Below, in pieces: positions 42,924 to 50,796 of a DNA stretch of 64,000 bases (its first letter is position 1; the number at the start of each line of letters is the position of its first letter). Source of the stretch: Paulinella micropora. Taxonomy: Eukaryota > Cercozoa > Imbricatea > Euglyphida. The notes beneath the pieces were generated by a model that was not told where the DNA came from, searched no databases, and saw nothing but the letters and a program-made list of their open reading frames with translations. The DNA lies in assembly GCA_009731375.1 (NCBI GenBank), contig BJOX01000046.1, forward strand, positions 308,113 to 372,112. Reading direction: 5' to 3'. The position numbers and the translations under genes are program-made.

Positions 42924-44018
42924 TCAAAACACCCCTCTCCGGGGCATGGCAACAGGCTGCGGAGTCTGCGCCTGCGATGGTTTGCAAGAGTGGAAAACCG
43001 GCACTTCACGTCGTCTGGTTACGGAGGCCCTCCGGAAGGGGAGGCGCGGGGGGCGCGGGGTCATGTGCGGGGGGCGCGGGGTCATGTGCGGGGTCATGCC
43101 CCCTGGAAGGGGGCGCGGCGCGGGGGCCTGCCCCCCGGTGCGGAGGGCGTGTCCCCTGGCCTCGTCTCCCAACTCCAAGAAGACCTTGTCTAAGAACAGC
43201 TCCACGGCATCCGCGCGGAACTGAGAGGTGGGGCTAAATGAGCGCAAAGTTTCCAGCGCGATGTCTAGTTGTTTCTCGAGCCTTGCCAGTTGGTGGATGG
43301 ATTCTGCCATTTGGGACAGGCGCTCTTTCCGTTCCCGGACGCTCTTTGCAATCTCACCTCCGCCAGCAGCCCCCCGCGGGGACCTGCTGGTTCCCGCGGG
43401 GCCAGGCTCTCTTCTTTGCTTCTTTCTGGGACGTTGGCGGCCCTCAGGGGCGCCGCCTGGGGCCGCCGCCGACGACGACGATACTGACGCAACCGCTTTT
43501 CCGTTTCCTTTTTCTGCTTCTTTTTCTTCCTCTTCTTCTTCTTCTTCTTTGTCGCTGTCCTCGTCCTCCTCATCCGTTGTTTCGTCGCTGGGCTCCGACG
43601 GCTGAGCAGAGCGCCCGCCTCCCGCCGGTTTCCGACAAGGCTCAACCATGACATTCGAGCCCGGAACCATGCGATAAACCAGAGGGAGCGGTAGCGAGGG
43701 GTCGCTGCAAACGCGCTTAAACTCCTTGAGCGAATCCTCTGCTGCTAGTCCTCTTAGCTCCAATCGATCAAACAATCTGGCTAAGGAGTCCTGGCTGCAA
43801 GCGAGACTGGCCAGCGGAGTGCCCTTAAATTTGATCCGAGTAAAGACCACGTCACCGAACCTGCGCTTGTCACTCTGGATCTTTTGGCGTGCGCTTGGGA
43901 GGCCGCAGTTCTGGACGTAATTCAGCGCCCGAGACACGTCGATCAAGCCTAGCACGGGGTCCGCTGTGATGCTACCAAAGATGCTCACGGAGAACCTGCC
44001 ATCAAGGTGGTCCGACAT
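42924..44018 (-). CDS. Possible BRO-N/KilA-N-like DNA-binding protein with acidic linker
   Basis: From ATG 44018 (MSDHLDGRF). Residues 10-75 (FGSITADPVLGLIDVSRALN, then SARQKIQSDKRRFGDVVFTR) have the rhythm of a BRO-N or KilA-N domain: a beta hairpin, then I-D-V-x-x-A-L, then a basic helix. That assignment is tentative. Next come an Asp/Glu-rich stretch (DEEDEDSDKEEEEEEEEKEA), a basic stretch (RQRPRKKQRREPGPAG) and a helical region (SVRERKERLSQMAESIHQLA). The last about 60 residues fall in GC-rich tandem repeats (43038-43110). The frame is intact to TGA 42924. A nuclear, DNA-associated role is plausible. Confidence 0.5.
   Translation of the reverse strand: MSDHLDGRFSVSIFGSITADPVLGLIDVSRALNYVQNCGLPSARQKIQSDKRRFGDVVFTRIKFKGTPLASLACSQDSLARLFDRLELRGLAAEDSLKEFKRVCSDPSLPLPLVYRMVPGSNVMVEPCRKPAGGGRSAQPSEPSDETTDEEDEDSDKEEEEEEEEKEAEKGNGKAVASVSSSSAAAPGGAPEGRQRPRKKQRREPGPAGTSRSPRGAAGGGEIAKSVRERKERLSQMAESIHQLARLEKQLDIALETLRSFSPTSQFRADAVELFLDKVFLELGDEARGHALRTGGQAPAPRPLPGGMTPHMTPRPPHMTPRPPRLPFRRASVTRRREVPVFHSCKPSQAQTPQPVAMPRRGVF
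43035..43160. repeat. GC-rich tandem repeats at the gene's 3' end
   Basis: GCGGGGTCATGTGCGGGG is repeated twice in tandem, followed by GGGGTCATGCCCCCTGGAAG and palindromic GGGGGC/GCCCCC segments. It encodes MTPHMTPRPP repeats in the gene read on the minus strand. Confidence 0.75.
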
Positions 44019-44165
44019 GCCATAAACCCCCCGCCCACCACAGCCGAAGGTTTGAGAAGAGTACGTGAGTGTGTGGCACACAAGCCAAAAGCTCCGGGGG
44101 GCGGAGCTCAGACTTTTTGCTTTCGCCTTGGGCGCCACACGACCATCCCGGGCCCCGCCCCCCGG

Positions 44166-44263
44166 AGAGAAGAAAGGGGGGGGGGGGCGCCCCCCCCCCC
44201 CCCCCAAAAGGGGGGGGGGGGGGGGGGGGCCCCCCCCCCCCCCTTTTTTTTTCNNNNNNNNNN
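44166..44263. repeat. Homopolymer hairpin: A-run, G-run, C-run, T-run, then gap
   Basis: GAGAAGAAA, then G12, C-runs, AAAA, G22, C18, T8 and 10 N. The nested G and C runs can fold on each other. It lies 150-240 bp upstream of the start at 44018. A shorter relative (GAAAAAAAAAGGGG... CCCC...TTTTTTTTC) is at 46574-46628 beside the duplicated gene fragment. Confidence 0.7.
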
Positions 44264-44423
44264 AGCGTCGCAAGCAAGAGATTTGTAACAAAATAATTAA
44301 TAACACACACACTTTTTAAATAAAAACTCAAATTTTGGCTGGACGACATCCTCAAAAATTCGAAAACCCGCGGCTGTCCTTGTCGGGGACTGTGTGTTTT
44401 TATTAAAAATTCGAACAGATGCG

Positions 44424-44576
44424 GGGCGGAATTCTAGATTTTTAGCTAAAAGTTAGCAAAAGCTAAAATTGAGCAAAAGCTCCCGCAAAAGCTGAAACGT
44501 CCCTGTTCCACCGGAAATATACGGTGGCAAGATTCTAGTTTGTTTAGGCTGCTAAAGCCTAAACTTGTAATAAAAC
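44424..44576. repeat. Palindromic intergenic element, copy 1
   Basis: GGCGGAATTCTAGATTT, then AGCTAAAA/TTAGCAAA units, AAAAGCTCCCGCAAAAGC, CCACCGGAAATATACGGTGG (a hairpin around TATA) and TTTAGGCTGCTAAAGCCTAA (a second hairpin). Copy 2 at 45354-45564 has the same order. Confidence 0.8.
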
Positions 44577-44589
44577 GTGTTTGGTGCAC

Positions 44590-44665
44590 TGGCAGGCTTA
44601 CAATTGTCCCCGCACGCGGCAAAAAAGGCTTACAACATGTCCCCGCACGCGGCAAAAAAGGCTTC
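44590..44665. repeat. 33-bp tandem duplication overlapping a gene end
   Basis: CCCCGCACGCGGCAAAAAAG preceded by GGCTTACAA occurs twice in tandem. The second unit contains the last codons and stop of the gene at 44630-45094. Confidence 0.8.
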
Positions 44666-45094
44666 CACCCCGTGATGTTTTATAAAAAACCTATATACCT
44701 CCTTCCTGTAAACAGTGTGGTTTTCCGCTGTCGCAATTGCGTTTGCCTGTGTTCGAAGGGACTTGGAAGCCCCGCTATTCGAGTCTAGGATCGGTCCCAA
44801 AAATCCCCGCGCACTACTTAACCAATTGTCAGAGTAGTCACAACTCAAAGAGCGTAGCACAGCAGGAGGCAAATGTAGCTTAATCAAGCCTTGATCGATT
44901 TCTGTCTTCTTTTTCGGAGCTGATACCCGTTCGTTCGTCTCCAACAGCTTTTCGCAACGGCTGTCCGAGCTGATCAAATCCGCAAATGTACCGTCGCTAT
45001 CGTCGGAGACGAACACCACATAGACACGTTGACTGCTTGTTCTGTTCTGGCCAGCATGCAGACAGTCAAGCTTTTTGATATTACGCTTCTGCAT
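44630..45094 (-). CDS. Unknown 154-residue protein
   Basis: ATG 45094 to TAA 44630, uninterrupted. Segments: QRVYVVFVSDDSDGTFADLI, EIDQGLIKLHLPPAVLRSLS and YRFFIKHHGVEAFFAACGDM. Acidic in the middle, mixed alpha/beta. No motif known to me. It is in tandem with the BRO-N-like gene on the same strand. Confidence 0.6.
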   Translation of the reverse strand: MQKRNIKKLDCLHAGQNRTSSQRVYVVFVSDDSDGTFADLISSDSRCEKLLETNERVSAPKKKTEIDQGLIKLHLPPAVLRSLSCDYSDNWLSSARGFLGPILDSNSGASKSLRTQANAIATAENHTVYRKEVYRFFIKHHGVEAFFAACGDML

Positions 45095-45178
45095 TGGTCT
45101 TGAATTCCCTTTGTTTTTTATTTCCTAATATGTATGAACGCGACCTGGGGGGAGCAATTCTGCATCCCCCTCGCCTTC

Positions 45179-45211
45179 CCCCCCCCCCCCCCCCCCCCCC
45201 TNNNNNNNNNN
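45179..45211. repeat. Poly-C tract and 10-N gap
   Basis: C22 then 10 N, then GGGGG, about 85 bp upstream of the start at 45094. Same arrangement as other island genes. Confidence 0.85.
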
Positions 45212-45353
45212 GGGGGAAAGAGGAGGAGGGAAAGGCAAGGGAGGGTTTCCGGGCAAACGCGCAGACCCCCCTCTCCCACATAGAGCGGGCCGACCGGTTC
45301 ATTTTGCGACAAATTGCGTGTGTTTTCACCCAAGGCACTGGTGTCGTTTGCAC

Positions 45354-45564
45354 CGGGAATATAAGTTGGCGGGATTCTAGATTTAAGCTAAGAAATTAGC
45401 AGAGCTAAAAAATTAGCAGAGCTAAAATTTAGCAAAGCTAAAAATTTAGCAAAAGCTAAAAATTTAGCAAAAGCTCCCGCAAAAGCCGGATCCCTTTTCC
45501 ACCGGAAATATAAGGTGGCAGGATTCTAGTTTATTTAGGCTGCTAAAGCCTACACTTTTAATAC
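45354..45564. repeat. Palindromic intergenic element, copy 2 (expanded)
   Basis: Same modules as 44424-44576, with the GCTAAAAATTTAGC unit amplified to about five tandem copies. The two terminal hairpins (CCACC...GGTGG and AGGCTGCTAAAGCCT) are conserved. Confidence 0.8.
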
Positions 45565-45995
45565 CGACGACGATGACGATACTGACGCAACCGCTTTTTC
45601 GTCTCCTTTTTTATCTTTTCCTTCAGCCACGGCGCGGGCTGGGCGGAAGCCGCAGGGGCAAAAGGGTTGTGATTGCCACCAAGGTCAGGCCGCACAATCA
45701 CACAGAACTGGCCCTGTTGGTTAGAGACATGCCCCCTCTTGAGACCAAAGCCAGCGAGGCGCTGCGCGACCCAGCTTTCCTTGCGCTTAGCCCCGCGCTG
45801 ATTGTTCTCCTCATCATCGCGCTGGCTGGCCGTGTTCAACACGGCCAAGGCTCTGCCGACGGCAGTTCGCTGTGTCTGGATAGGTATGGGCACCGACGGC
45901 CACCAAGCGCCAAGCCTGGCGCTGCACCACAATGAGCGGTTCTGGCGGGAGGCCGGTTTTGCGTTTTCAACCCACAACAATCTTGCGCGGAGCAT
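45558..45995 (-). pseudogene. Possible gene remnant with a copied end of the BRO-N-like gene
   Basis: A 145-codon frame reads QGQFCVIVRPDLGGNHNPFA and ends KKETKKRLRQYRHRRRY. The last 15 codons (45561-45610) repeat the KETEKRLRQYRRRRRR part of the gene at 42924-44018 (about 43470-43515). The rest is unlike it. The start is uncertain and the opposite strand is also open, so this may be a rearranged fragment. Confidence 0.35.
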
Positions 45996-46057
45996 CTTCG
46001 CGGGCCTACGTCATCGTGCACACTCTAGGCAGCGTAGGCAAAATCACGCCGACCGTA

Positions 46058-46112
46058 CTCCCGGCAGCATGGCCCCCGGCAGCATCGCCCGGGGGGGCCA
46101 TGCTGCCGGGAG
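46058..46112. repeat. 20-bp perfect GC-rich hairpin
   Basis: CTCCCGGCAGCATGGCCCCC (46058-46077) pairs perfectly with 46093-46112 around a 15-nt loop that repeats GGCAGCAT. It lies in a region without a clear gene. Confidence 0.85.
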
Positions 46113-46430
46113 GCATACCATCCCCCACGAGCGCCAGCTGGGGCCTTCGCCAGGAGCTTTACTGCTCTCCGAACAAGGCCAGCGCCTCATGTTCGTTCGA
46201 AATCTTGGCGGGCTGCTACGTGGCCGAACGGGGGGTCTGCGGGCTCATTATCTGCTTAGACGTTTAAGTGGTATACAAAAGCGACTGATCAAGGCCACAC
46301 CGGGCGCAAAGAAAAGTGCAAAAAAATCTTTCTTTTTAATTTAAAACTCAGCAAGCTCTTAACACTTGGCACTGCTATTTTTTGTTCGGTTAGATATTCT
46401 TCTAAAATCATGTGTTTCGTTTCAGGGTTA

Positions 46431-46640
46431 GAAAGCGCCAATCGATCAAACAATCTAACTAAAGAGTCCTGGCTGCAGGCGAGACTGGCCAGCAGAGTGC
46501 CCTTAAATTTGATCCGCGGACTTTTGCTTTCGCCTTGGGCGCCACACTAATTCTCAGACCCCGCGCCCGGAGAGAAAAAAAAAGGGGGGGGGGGCCGCCC
46601 CCCCCTCCCCCACCCCCTTTTTTTCTTCCCTCCACCTGAG
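46431..46640 (-). pseudogene. Internally deleted copy of the BRO-N-like gene's 5' region
   Basis: 46439-46519 matches 43760-43840 (CAATCGATCAAACAATCT onward). At GATCCG it jumps to a match with about 44112-44185 (GACTTTTGCTTTCGCCTTGG), including the homopolymer hairpin. The intervening 270 bp of the parent, with its start codon, is missing. It is an unambiguous truncated duplicate. Confidence 0.85.
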
Positions 46641-46731
46641 CCCCCTGAGCCCGGGGGGCTCAAAGAACAGGGGGGCAGAACCGAAGAAAATTAAAAAGAT
46701 GCAACTGAGTTCATGCCGGGGCGCTCACTCC

Positions 46732-46736
<5 letters not shown>

Positions 46737-46764
<28 letters not shown>

Positions 46765-46870
46765 ANNNNNNNNNNCCTATTTTTCAGTGCCGAGTTTAGG
46801 GCCTTGTCGAGCTTAAAAAAAAAAAAATCTTTTTTGCACTTTCTTGGCGCCCCCTGGCTGCCTCTGCCAG
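46737..46870. repeat. Poly-C, gap and third copy of the intergenic repeat
   Basis: C28 and 10 N (46766-46775), then CAGTGCCGAGTTTAGGGCCT to CTTGGCGCCCC, a diverged copy of the units at 37125 and 37566. It precedes the CoiA-like gene by about 110 bp. Confidence 0.6.
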
Positions 46871-46978
46871 CCCCCTCATTGCAAGCAAGCGATTTGAAAC
46901 AAAAGAGTAGGGTCAAAGAGAACTACAAGGTCGCCCAGCACGACCCCCCCTTTTTTTGTTACCCACGCCTAGCCAGCC

Positions 46979-49808
46979 ATGATAGATCTGCACAAGTTCC
47001 TGGCAGCGGAAGCCGAGCGGCTCGTAACGGCGCAAGAAGCGTTGTCGAACCAAGATCTCTGGCGGAACAAACTAGACTGTCCGCAGTGCAAGAAGCCATT
47101 AAGTCTGGTCTGTCAATCCGCGGATGGCCTCAGGCGCGCACACTTCAGACACCTAGAGCGACCCAATCCAGAGGATGCCCAACTCCATGGCGGTGAGGGG
47201 CTCACGCACCTATTAGCAAAGGCATTTATTCAGGCCAAGCTATCCAAGATCATCTTTACGTGGGCCGCGTGCTTTCGCGCGGGGGCCTGCGCCCAGAGCC
47301 AACGGCGAAGCTTTGAGGGTTGCAGTGTTGTGTTGGAGAAAGCTTTGGGACCGATAGCCCGTGGACGTTTTGGGCTGGCGCCGGAGGAAGGCAGGCTCAG
47401 GCCTGACGTAACGTTGCTGAACGAGCGCGGAGAACCCGTGGCATTTATCGAAGTTTTGGTTACCAGCCGCAAGAAGAAGGAGCACTGGCAGGCTTATTAC
47501 AAATTCCCGCAGGTAATAGGTCTGGAAATAGAAATTACCCAAGCTCCGAGGAAGAGCGCGGGGGATAATTATGTTCTGTCAGATGTTAGCTGCTGGAGGC
47601 CGCAAGCAGAATGCACCCTCTGTGCTCGACAAAGGCAAGCAGAGCTAGAGGCACGCGAGAAGCAAGCTGCAGAAGCACAGTTGTCCTGCAAGGGCCCCTC
47701 TTTTCACGTCTTGCAAGCGATGACATGTCTGCAAAAGTTCCTAGGCGGACTTGCGGGCCCGGGAGCTCCAGGAGCAGCGGCGTACGTACCGCGTGGCGCG
47801 GCTGGGCCGGGCGCACCTGTGTTGCGACGAGTTCTATTCGCACCAGCACTGCGCCCGCGGCCGGCGCACCGCGCTGCGCGTGGCTAGGACGCTGTTGGTG
47901 CTGGAGCCGCGCGCCCTGCGGCTGCCCCTGCCGCAGGTAGCCGCGTTGTGCGCCCGTGGCCGCACGCAAGCGCACCCCTGGGCGTCCGACGCGCGCTTGT
48001 GGCTGAGCGAGTGGCGCTCGCTGCAGGCGGGCCTGGGCCCCGTGGCGAGCCGGGGCCTGGCGTCGCTGGCCTGGTGGGAGCTGGGGGAGCACGTGCTCGC
48101 GCGCCACGCGCCGTACCTGTGCGGCCGCGCGGGCTGGCCGGCGCTAGGCCTCACCCGGCACGTGTCGGCCGCGGGGGGGCCGTCGTTGGGCCCCGACCCG
48201 GTAGTCGTCCGCGCCTGGCTGGCGCTGGAGCGGGCGGTACAGCGCGTGGCACCCTGCGCGGGGCCCGGGCTGTCCGCGCCGGCGGACCCCGGCGCGGTGG
48301 GGGCCGAGGTCCGCCGCTGGGCGGCCGCCTCGTTCCGGCAGAGGTTGGCGGCCGAGACAGAACGCTGCCTCCGCGACGCCGCCTCCCTCGGGGACGAAGC
48401 TTCTCTCTGGGGCGAGTACCAACGGCTCGGGGCCCTGCCCCGTGACCTTTGGCAGGAGTGGGTAGCCCCCGTCGTGCGCCACGCCTGGGGAACCGGGGGC
48501 GGCCACGGCACGGCCCTGCACGCCCTGTGCCTAGAACTCAACGGGAGGCGCTGGTGGGCGGGGGTGCGTGACTTCTTCGCGGCCTTTGCTCCCCCGCCGG
48601 ACGACGCGGCGGACTCGCCGTTCGCCGGGCAGGGCTGGCCCGCGCCCGGCGGCAGCCCGGCCGGCCCGCCCGGCGTGGCCGAGTTGGCGGCCGGCCAGAC
48701 GCCCGGCGGCAGCCCGGCCGGCCCGCCCGCCCCCGGGGCGTGGCGTCTGGCCTGGCCGGGCCTGCAGGCGGCGTGCGGCTCCGCCGCCGGGGTGGCCGAG
48801 GCCCTGCGCTGGTTGCAGGACGCCGAGGACCGGCAGGACACGCTGTCCGTCCCGCGCTGGGACGGTGCGCAGCGCGACCGCGGCGGCGCCGAGGCGGGCC
48901 TGCCGCCCCTGGTGGAGTTGCTGGGGGGCCTGCTGCAGCACGCGCTCCCGGAGCTGCGGGACTTGGCGGACCCGGGCGTAGCCGACAGCGACTCTCTCTT
49001 CACCCTGTCCCCCGGGCGCCTCGAGCAGCGGCGCAGGGCCGACCTGGCGCGGGCGCGCGCCGCGCGGCTGCGCCGGGTGTGCGCCGCGTACCGCCAACTC
49101 GAGGCGGGGGCCGCCCTGCTGTGCCCCGGCAGCGAGGCGCACGCCTTGCTGCGGGCCCTCGCCGGCTCGACCCTGGCCGCCAGCTTCCGCGCCGAAGCCA
49201 GCGCCGCGGGGGGCGCGGACGACGGCCCCCCTGGCTCCGGTTGGCCCGGCCCTCTGCTCCAGGCTCGACATGCGCTCTGGTTTAATTTCCTCTTGTTGTC
49301 TTTGTTGTGGGGCGCGGGAGAGGTCTGGGCCCACGGCGCCGCCGCCGAGGCCCGGGTGGCGGGCACGCTCGCCGCCGCCTGGGCCCGGGTCGTGTCCAGG
49401 TTCCAGAGCCTGTGCGCGGCCAGGGTGCGCCTCCTAGGCGCTCTGCCCGAGGTGCGCGCCTGGCAGGCGGAATGTGAGGCGGCGTACGGGAGCCTCAGCG
49501 CCGCGGCGCGGGGGCTCGATTCCACCCTCGCTACGGCTACCGACACCACGCCGCCCGCCGCGCCCGGCGGGGCCCTGCTGCCAGGCCCGGAGGCCACAGG
49601 GAAGCATGGTACCGCTTGCGCGTCTTTTTGGGGACAAGGAAGCCGAGAGGGTTGTGGCGGCGCAGGAAGCATTGACAAACCAGGAGCTTTGGCGCGACAA
49701 GCTCGAGTGCCCACAGTGCCAAGGGCGGTTGGGTCTAGTGAGCCAATCTGCCGACGGCCAGCGCACAGCACACTTTACACACCTAGACAAAGACGCCCAA
49801 GCTCATGA
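46979..49808 (+). CDS. CoiA-like nuclease with long GC-rich C-terminal region
   Basis: From ATG 46979. Residues 36-39 CPQC and AHFRHLERPN followed by HLLAKAFIQAKL are the zinc-binding and His features of CoiA-family proteins. RPDVTLLNERGEPVAFIEVL supplies the PD-(D/E)XK catalytic Asp and Glu, and HWQAYYKFPQVIGLEIEI follows. After the core, DVSCWRPQAECTLCARQRQA leads to a shift near 47742 and about 630 further residues at very high GC (HLCCDEFYSHQHC, WAAASFRQRLAAETERCLRD). The C-terminal frame runs to TGA 49808, overlapping the next gene's start (49606) by about 200 bp, so the true end is probably before 49606. CoiA proteins process DNA during bacterial competence; here a DNA-cleaving role is inferred from the fold. 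Tandem paralogue downstream. Confidence 0.7.
48650..48735. repeat. Duplicated GC-rich segment
   Basis: GCCCGGCGGCAGCCCGGCCG plus GCCCGCCCG at about 48650 recurs at about 48698. It encodes two PGGSPAGPP repeats in the C-terminal part of the CoiA-like protein. Confidence 0.8.
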
Positions 49809-50605
49809 CTGGAAGGAGCTTGCCTATCTGTACGCGAAGGCTTCCATCCAGACCAAGCTGCCCAAGCCGTTTTTTTCTTTTTCTGAGTGCCGTCGTGCTC
49901 TTGCCTGCGCGCAAAGCCAGCAACGCAGCTTCGAGAATTGCAGTGTCGTGCTGGAGAAAGCTTTGGGGGCGCTAGCTGGTGGGCGCTTAAATGAGACCGG
50001 ACGTGACGGTGCTTAACGAACGTGGAGAAATCGTAGCGTTCATCGAAGTTACGTTTGGTACGCGCAAAGGGGTGGCACATTGGATGACTTTGTACAAATT
50101 CCCACACGTGATATGTCTAGAGATCGACTTTAGTCACAGCCCGCGGAAAGACGCCAAGGGAATGTATACGCTGCCCGACGTCAGCTGCTGGCGTCTACGG
50201 GTAGAATGCGCCGCCTGCGCCCAACAACGGCAAGCCGCAGAGGAGGCCGCAGCAGTCCAGCAACGAGCGCGAGAAGCCACACTACAGGCTACACTGCGCT
50301 CTCTGCAAGAACAGCGCACAGCCGCCTTGGCAAAGCGCGACTCGAGCCTGGCATACGAAGCCATGGAGCGGAAACTAGGCTTCAGCCCTTGGGCAGAGCG
50401 AGTAAAAAACCCGCTACTTAAAGGGGAGCTGCCCTCGTGGCTCAATGACGAAGAGGCCGCTGCGATGCCTGTTCTGACGTACACGCCGGCATCACAAACG
50501 GGCTCCCCGATCGTCCGCATTGGGTGTTGCCAAAGCCCGCTGTCGCGGGCAGGAGGGAGACGACAGGAGGGGGGGGGCGAAAGCCAACAGAGTGAAAACT
50601 TTTAA
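49606..50605 (+). CDS. CoiA-like nuclease, second copy
   Basis: ATG 49606. It is paralogous to the gene at 46979 along the nuclease part: EAERVVAAQEALTNQELWRD, CPQC, SADGQRTAHFTHLDKD, RRALACAQSQQRSFENCSVV, then after a shift near 49995 RPDVTVLNERGEIVAFIEVT, TLYKFPHVICLEIDFSHSPR and DVSCWRLRVECAACAQQRQA. Relative to the first copy about seven residues are missing just before RPDV, at the frame break. The C-terminal extension is short (about 120 aa) and unrelated to that of the first copy. TAA at 50603 is followed by TTCTTTTTAATTAACAG. Confidence 0.7.
50535..50550. repeat. 16-bp hairpin GCCCGC-TGTC-GCGGGC
   Basis: A perfect 6-bp stem in the last codons of the second CoiA-like gene. The identical sequence in reverse complement is at 58245-58260. 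Confidence 0.8.
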
Positions 50606-50796
50606 TTCTTTTTAATTAACAGATTCTGCTCACCTGTGTTTACGCTTCTTAACTTATTCAGATAGTACTAGCTCTTGGTACTTCCTAAAGCTGAGTCAAG
50701 AGTCAAAGTTTGTTTTTAATTTAAAGATACAAGGAAAATCTTATTGAAAGCTAGACAAGGTGATTTCTAGATTTGCCTCTTGGGCAGTGTTGAAAT

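Noticed and set aside
47834-49771. 645-codon minus-strand ORF opposite the CoiA-like C-terminal region
   Set aside because: In very GC-rich DNA the antisense frame is open by chance. The plus-strand frame continues from the CoiA-like domain with more natural composition.
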